25,703 nucleotides of DNA from the IMG/VR virus record IMGVR_UViG_3300010430_002823, positions 1-25,703 of that record. One strand, written 5' to 3'. The position numbers and the translations under genes were made by a program. The first letter of the stretch is position 1. Every line of letters starts with the position of its first letter. Source of the stretch: a virus. Below, one piece after another: positions 21,785-25,703 of this stretch. The notes beneath the pieces are model-generated. The model did no database searches, was not told the DNA's origin, and was given only the letters and a program-made list of their open reading frames with translations.

Positions 21785-23236
21785 ATGCCGAGGAAGTCCA
21801 TCCAGAAAGGCGGGGAGTATTTCGAGTACCGGAATGGGCTCGGGGGGTTCTCGTGGGAGGGTATGGCCACCAAGGTCGACCCCGGCGGGAACCCTCCAAA
21901 TCGCCCCCGCTACTTGGGTAATACCCGCATCCAGGGTGGGGTAATCGTAGGGAATCCACCCTTCAAGGACACTGGAACGATCGTCCCAGAGACGTTGGTG
22001 CTGGATCCGAACACCCAGAACCTGAACAACCGACCTCCCTTCGATGACACTGGATCAGAGAAGTGGCTGAAGCACTGGGTTGGAGAGCACAACTCGGTGG
22101 GTGGGACTCGGCTGTGGTGGGGAGGGGAGCCGCCTCTCACCTACGTCGACCCTGACTGGATCGTCACCAACGGTGGAGCGTTCATCGGCTTCATCGACAC
22201 AGACGCAGACCCTCCCTTCAACGAGGTTGCCTACTATCCAGCAGGAGACTCGTGGACTCCGTCGATCGAGAAGTTCGACCGCGAGATCTACATGGGTGAC
22301 TTCGGTAAGCTCAGGAAGCTGCAGCTAATCCGCCCGCCTGCAGGTGTTGATCCCTCTGACATCCTGAGCGCGCCTGCTGATGAGACGATCGCTACCTTCC
22401 CGGGGTATCGGGTAGCGGCTCTGCAGGAGTTCAACGGCAAGCTCTACTTCCTGCTGACAGATCCGTTCACAGCAGCCGTTGGGGAGATCTGGTCATGGGA
22501 CGGGTTTCAGGTGGTGCAGGAGTTCGTCACTGCGACGACGGCTGCTGCGGGGGCTGCGGCGGCTGTCTACAAGAACCAGTTGGTGTTCACTCTCGCTGGT
22601 TACGGGAGCATCATCTATCTCGATCCATCGGCGGGTTGGACGACTGCCACGCTTGGTGGGTTCGACTCCAGTCCCTTCCTGAACTCGATGGCCCAGTACA
22701 GGGACAAGCTCTACATCATGGACGGGGTGGACAAGATCCACTCTTGGGACGGAACGACACTGGCTCTGGAGTACACCATCACTGCGACCTTTGGTGAGAT
22801 GGGCAGGGGTAGCATCAACGCGATTCCCGCGCTCGCCTTCTGCTGCGCGGTGTTGGCTGATCGCTTCTACTTCGCCTGGACGGACGTAGCGGTGACCCCA
22901 AACCTGATCACCATCGGATGCCTCGATGCGAAGACAGCTGCAGCTTCTCAGTGGATCCCCAACTACCAGCGGACCTTCTCTATCACGGATCTTGGAGGCT
23001 ACCCTTCGATCGGGGGCAACGGGACTTGTACAGCGCTTGCTCCATATAGAGGAAGACTGTGGGGAGCCTTCGGAGACTTCCCGGTAGGGAACTCCCAGGT
23101 CATGACTCACTCGATCCAGTTCGCTCCGTTCGATGGATGGTTCCGCTGTGACGGTGCCAACGGTCCAGGGATCAGCTTCGGATCGGGGAGTCCGTTCCCA
23201 GGCAAGGTGCCGATCAACTTCTTCAGGAGCCTCTGA
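21785..23236 (+). CDS. Beta-propeller tail protein (483 aa)
   Basis: After a Gly/Pro-rich N-terminal part (residues 1-130), repeating blade-like units appear at about 40-50 residue spacing: FNGKLYFLLTDP with EIWSWDG, YKNQLVFTLAGYGSIIYLD, YRDKLYIMDGVDKIHSWDG, LADRFYFAWTD and YRGRLWGAFGD. This fits a beta-propeller, as in nozzle or tail-tube proteins of short-tailed phages. No signal peptide or catalytic motif. The ATG is three bases after the preceding stop; its final TGA shares one base with the next ATG. It probably works with the following protein in the tail. Exact role unassigned. Confidence 0.7.
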   Translation: MPRKSIQKGGEYFEYRNGLGGFSWEGMATKVDPGGNPPNRPRYLGNTRIQGGVIVGNPPFKDTGTIVPETLVLDPNTQNLNNRPPFDDTGSEKWLKHWVGEHNSVGGTRLWWGGEPPLTYVDPDWIVTNGGAFIGFIDTDADPPFNEVAYYPAGDSWTPSIEKFDREIYMGDFGKLRKLQLIRPPAGVDPSDILSAPADETIATFPGYRVAALQEFNGKLYFLLTDPFTAAVGEIWSWDGFQVVQEFVTATTAAAGAAAAVYKNQLVFTLAGYGSIIYLDPSAGWTTATLGGFDSSPFLNSMAQYRDKLYIMDGVDKIHSWDGTTLALEYTITATFGEMGRGSINAIPALAFCCAVLADRFYFAWTDVAVTPNLITIGCLDAKTAAASQWIPNYQRTFSITDLGGYPSIGGNGTCTALAPYRGRLWGAFGDFPVGNSQVMTHSIQFAPFDGWFRCDGANGPGISFGSGSPFPGKVPINFFRSL

Positions 23237-25437
23237 TGTACGCATGCGGAGTCTACCGAAAGGGTGTCGCGGCCAACTACATGGGCGGTGTCTACCTATG
23301 GGCTGGGAACCAAAACGGAGGGTGGGGAGCTGATGGCCAAGGTGCGATCTCGGACGCCGAGTACTACGGACAGAAGAGAGGGCGCTGGTTCTGTTCTCTC
23401 CCGTTCGGAGTTGTGGCTGTTGATGCTCCCGTTGCTCAAGCCAGTTACGCAGGTCGGCTCTACCTCGGGGGCGGCTACTCGCACAACCTCGTCCTCGATG
23501 AACACCACCGGCTTTGGAAGCAAGGCATCCGGCCCCCAGAAGAGATCCCAGAGTTCTCCTCCGGTGGAGGATCAGGAACCCTCACCGCGTACTTTTCGTG
23601 GTACGACGAGGCCACTGGCGAAAGGAGTCCACTAAGTCTCGGGGAGACGAACTCGATCGCGTTGGGCTCTGCTCGGACGTGGATCAACCTTCCTGAGCGC
23701 CCACCGGATGACGTCTATCTGAGCGACGACCTCGTCACCCTCGATGGGACTACTGAGGGCGGGCTCGATCAGGGAGTCTGGTGGATCGACGCAGCTGAGA
23801 CAGAAGGTGGTCGGATCGGGATGATGCGGCCAGGAGACGAGATCGACCTGTTGGAGGGAGCGACTCAGCGCTTCTCGCAGGCGTTCTTCATGAACCCTCT
23901 GAGCTTCGACACGTTCAACGACTGGACTGGAATCGGGGTCACCCCAACTGCGGTGGACATCCTGCCGGTGTCGAGGGCTACACACCTTGAGCTTTGGCTA
24001 CAGCCTGCTGCAGATTTCCCACGGCTCGCGCTCAGGGTTGCTCGGGGGACCACAACGGTCACGGAGTCGACGGCGCTTGGAGATCTGGGCGAGGCGTTCA
24101 TCGACTCCTTCCAGCGGCTTCCTCGTGCAGCGGTCAACGCGATCTACCACGATCGTCAGGTTGTCGCAGGGGATCCGGAGAACCCGGACACCGTCTACCT
24201 CTCGCAGCTGTTCTTCCCGGAGCGGTGGGACGGACTGAGCTTCCGAACGAAGAGCGGGGAGCCCATCACGGGGATCCTTGCCACACGGGACTACTGTCTG
24301 GTGTTCACCCGGAACGCGACCTACATGCTGCAGGGGTACACCGACTCCGACTACACCTTCCAGCTCATCGACCAGAGTCTTGGGGCGGTCGGCCACAACT
24401 GCAATGTGGTGATCCACGGGAACCCGTTCGTCTGGACTGAGAAGGGACCGTACATGTACAACGGCATGTACCACCCCCTCTCTCCTGAGAATCGGTGGAA
24501 GCCTCCCTCGACCGGAGCGGTCTCTCTTGCTCAGCCCATCGGGCCTGCTGAAAGGATGGAGGCAACGGACGATCCGTACTTCAACACCTACATCGTCTCC
24601 AATGCGTGGGATGCAGCTCGGTCAGTCGGTCAGCCCTACAGAGAAGACGACACCTTTGTTGACGAGAGCAGATTCTTTCATGCAGTGTTGGACTACACGT
24701 TGGTGCAACCCGAGACTGGTGGAGCGCTACGTCCAGCACGCTTGAGCTTCGACCGGAAGATGGCTCTTGGATCAGTCGAGTTCGAACAGCTGAAGTACCT
24801 CAGGACTCGGTGGGGAGAAGGCAACCTCTACCACGTTGGGTACAACCCATCACCGAACATCGGCGTCTACACCGATCCCTATGGGGAGACCTCACCGACA
24901 ACGGTCAGCTTTGTCATCATTGCGATGAGGAACTACTCACCGCTTCATGCCAATGCTTGGCCGACGAACATGATCATCACCCCGCAGTCTCGGATCATCC
25001 TGCCCTTCTACTACTTCGACGAGCCGGGAGGCTACAGCTTCGACGCGAAGAAGTTCACCAAGGTGTGGGTCCACGGCTCGTTCCCTCAGACCACGAACAA
25101 CTGGAGGGTGCGGGTCTTTGCTGGGCCTGACTCCCGCTTCTGGAACCAGTTGAAGGACGGCAACCAGTGGCAGGACGGGAACGGAGATGACTGGCGGTAC
25201 GAGTCTCCCAGGCTGGAGATCAGTCCCGGAGAGAACAACTTCGGGGGCTACGCAGTCGACAACGAGGATCACGTCCTTGGGGACATCCTTGAGCCGACCC
25301 TCCCGACCAGCCTCCAGGGCAGGGGGCTGTGGCTCGACATCGAGGGCGGCGACGATTGGATGTGGTTTGAGGGCTTTGGGGGCCGATGGATCCACGGAGC
25401 CATCTCTCAGCCCTTCGTCGTGAGCACGCCGGAATAA
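23236..25437 (+). CDS. Tail nozzle-like protein (733 aa)
   Basis: Large beta-rich tail protein. Features that resemble nozzle proteins of podoviruses (P22 gp10 or T7 gp12 type): ASYAGRLYLGGGYSHNLVLD near residues 74-93, TAYFSWYDEATGERSPLS (about 118-135), then VYLSQLFFPERWDGLSFR with the following GEPITGILATRDYCLVFTR and ATYMLQGYTDSDYTFQLIDQ. These are typical of propeller blades that read surface data along the tail channel. The C-terminal third (about 480-733) is a separate beta region. The preceding gene may be the first half of the same structural unit. No membrane or signal segment. Ribosome binding is by overlap with the upstream stop. The nozzle call rests on remembered pattern and context. 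Confidence 0.7.
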   Translation: MYACGVYRKGVAANYMGGVYLWAGNQNGGWGADGQGAISDAEYYGQKRGRWFCSLPFGVVAVDAPVAQASYAGRLYLGGGYSHNLVLDEHHRLWKQGIRPPEEIPEFSSGGGSGTLTAYFSWYDEATGERSPLSLGETNSIALGSARTWINLPERPPDDVYLSDDLVTLDGTTEGGLDQGVWWIDAAETEGGRIGMMRPGDEIDLLEGATQRFSQAFFMNPLSFDTFNDWTGIGVTPTAVDILPVSRATHLELWLQPAADFPRLALRVARGTTTVTESTALGDLGEAFIDSFQRLPRAAVNAIYHDRQVVAGDPENPDTVYLSQLFFPERWDGLSFRTKSGEPITGILATRDYCLVFTRNATYMLQGYTDSDYTFQLIDQSLGAVGHNCNVVIHGNPFVWTEKGPYMYNGMYHPLSPENRWKPPSTGAVSLAQPIGPAERMEATDDPYFNTYIVSNAWDAARSVGQPYREDDTFVDESRFFHAVLDYTLVQPETGGALRPARLSFDRKMALGSVEFEQLKYLRTRWGEGNLYHVGYNPSPNIGVYTDPYGETSPTTVSFVIIAMRNYSPLHANAWPTNMIITPQSRIILPFYYFDEPGGYSFDAKKFTKVWVHGSFPQTTNNWRVRVFAGPDSRFWNQLKDGNQWQDGNGDDWRYESPRLEISPGENNFGGYAVDNEDHVLGDILEPTLPTSLQGRGLWLDIEGGDDWMWFEGFGGRWIHGAISQPFVVSTPE

Positions 25438-25461
25438 TATAGAATGTGCTGGGAGTAAGCC

Positions 25462-25703
25462 ATGGCAGGTGGACTGGGCGGGACAGGCGAAGAGAGCAGG
25501 GGCACTGGGGGCTCTGGAATTGGAGGTCGCAGTAAGCGAGCCAAGACCCGCGCTGGGGGTGGCCTCCGGGTAGAGACCGTCGATGGTGAGACTCGGGCCT
25601 ACGCCCGCCAGCCCGGTGCAGCAGGCTCTCCCTACGGTGGGACCCCTCATGGCTCTCCTGGCGTCGTTCATCCTGGGGCCAGGACGATCGGAGACGATGG
25701 GGA
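25462..25703 (+). CDS. Glycine-rich protein, cut by the window end
   Basis: Begins at ATG 25462 with GGGAG upstream (about 25451-25455) and stays open to the last base, giving at least 80 residues. Composition is Gly, Ser, Arg, Thr and Pro (MAGGLGGTGEESRGTGGSGI then GGRSKRAKTRAGGG), most likely disordered or a repetitive spike or collagen-like segment. The upstream AT-rich patch (AATAATATAGAAT, about 25434-25446) is unusual in this GC-rich sequence and could hold a weak promoter. Whether the protein continues as a structural protein cannot be told here. Confidence 0.6.
   Translation, partial: MAGGLGGTGEESRGTGGSGIGGRSKRAKTRAGGGLRVETVDGETRAYARQPGAAGSPYGGTPHGSPGVVHPGARTIGDDG

Noticed and set aside
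25434-25446. AT-rich AATAATATAGAAT as a promoter
   Set aside because: No matching -35 hexamer at a suitable distance; position between two genes of the same direction makes it possible but unsupported.

Overview
The window is a stretch of a tailed double-stranded DNA phage (Caudoviricetes) or prophage. It is the virion-structure and lysis region. All genes I can support lie on the + strand, packed head to tail with stop/start overlaps or gaps of a few bases, mostly behind clear AGGAG-type ribosome binding sites. Base composition is GC-rich by eye. I see no integrase, repressor, replication gene, tRNA, insertion sequence or CRISPR array.

The tail type looks short (podovirus-like). There is a P22-gp4-type adaptor candidate and a nozzle-like beta-propeller protein, and no tape-measure, major tail tube or sheath gene. 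The host cannot be named. Sec-type signal peptides and two lipoprotein signals suggest a diderm bacterium. The predicted cleavage sites carry Gln at or next to +1, which is a weak hint only.

Layout. 1-250: GC-rich sequence with hairpins. 251-550: a small unknown gene. 551-797: a 247-bp non-coding region with seven TGGGAA/TTCCCA half-sites and a long hairpin just before the next ribosome binding site. 798-1285: three tiny genes. 1278-2894: large terminase. 2938-7590: two small genes, the 908-residue portal, then five small genes including two zinc-ribbon proteins. 7628-10087: scaffold and major capsid protein, followed by a GC hairpin with a GCAA loop. 10151-12535: three virion-type proteins of unknown role. 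12542-13240: head-tail adaptor. 13251-17282: three consecutive beta-rich proteins with signal peptides, including a LamG-domain protein and a fibre-like protein. 17294-18175: a membrane-anchored coiled-coil protein and an M15-type endolysin. 18179-19407: two low-complexity proteins. 19411-21359: two lipoprotein-like proteins, one with a Pro-Ser linker and one with 31 cysteines. 21356-21781: a holin-like gene with an apparent internal start. 21785-25437: two large beta-propeller/nozzle-like tail proteins. 25462 to the end: a glycine-rich protein cut by the window edge.

Working together: the terminase packages DNA through the portal into a shell of capsid protein built on the scaffold. The adaptor and nozzle genes would close the head and form the short tail. 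The endolysin, the holin-like gene and the coiled-coil membrane protein would release progeny. The least ordinary part is the set of about five predicted exported or lipid-anchored proteins inside this late operon. Such proteins fit poorly with assembly in the cytoplasm and may act at the cell envelope instead.
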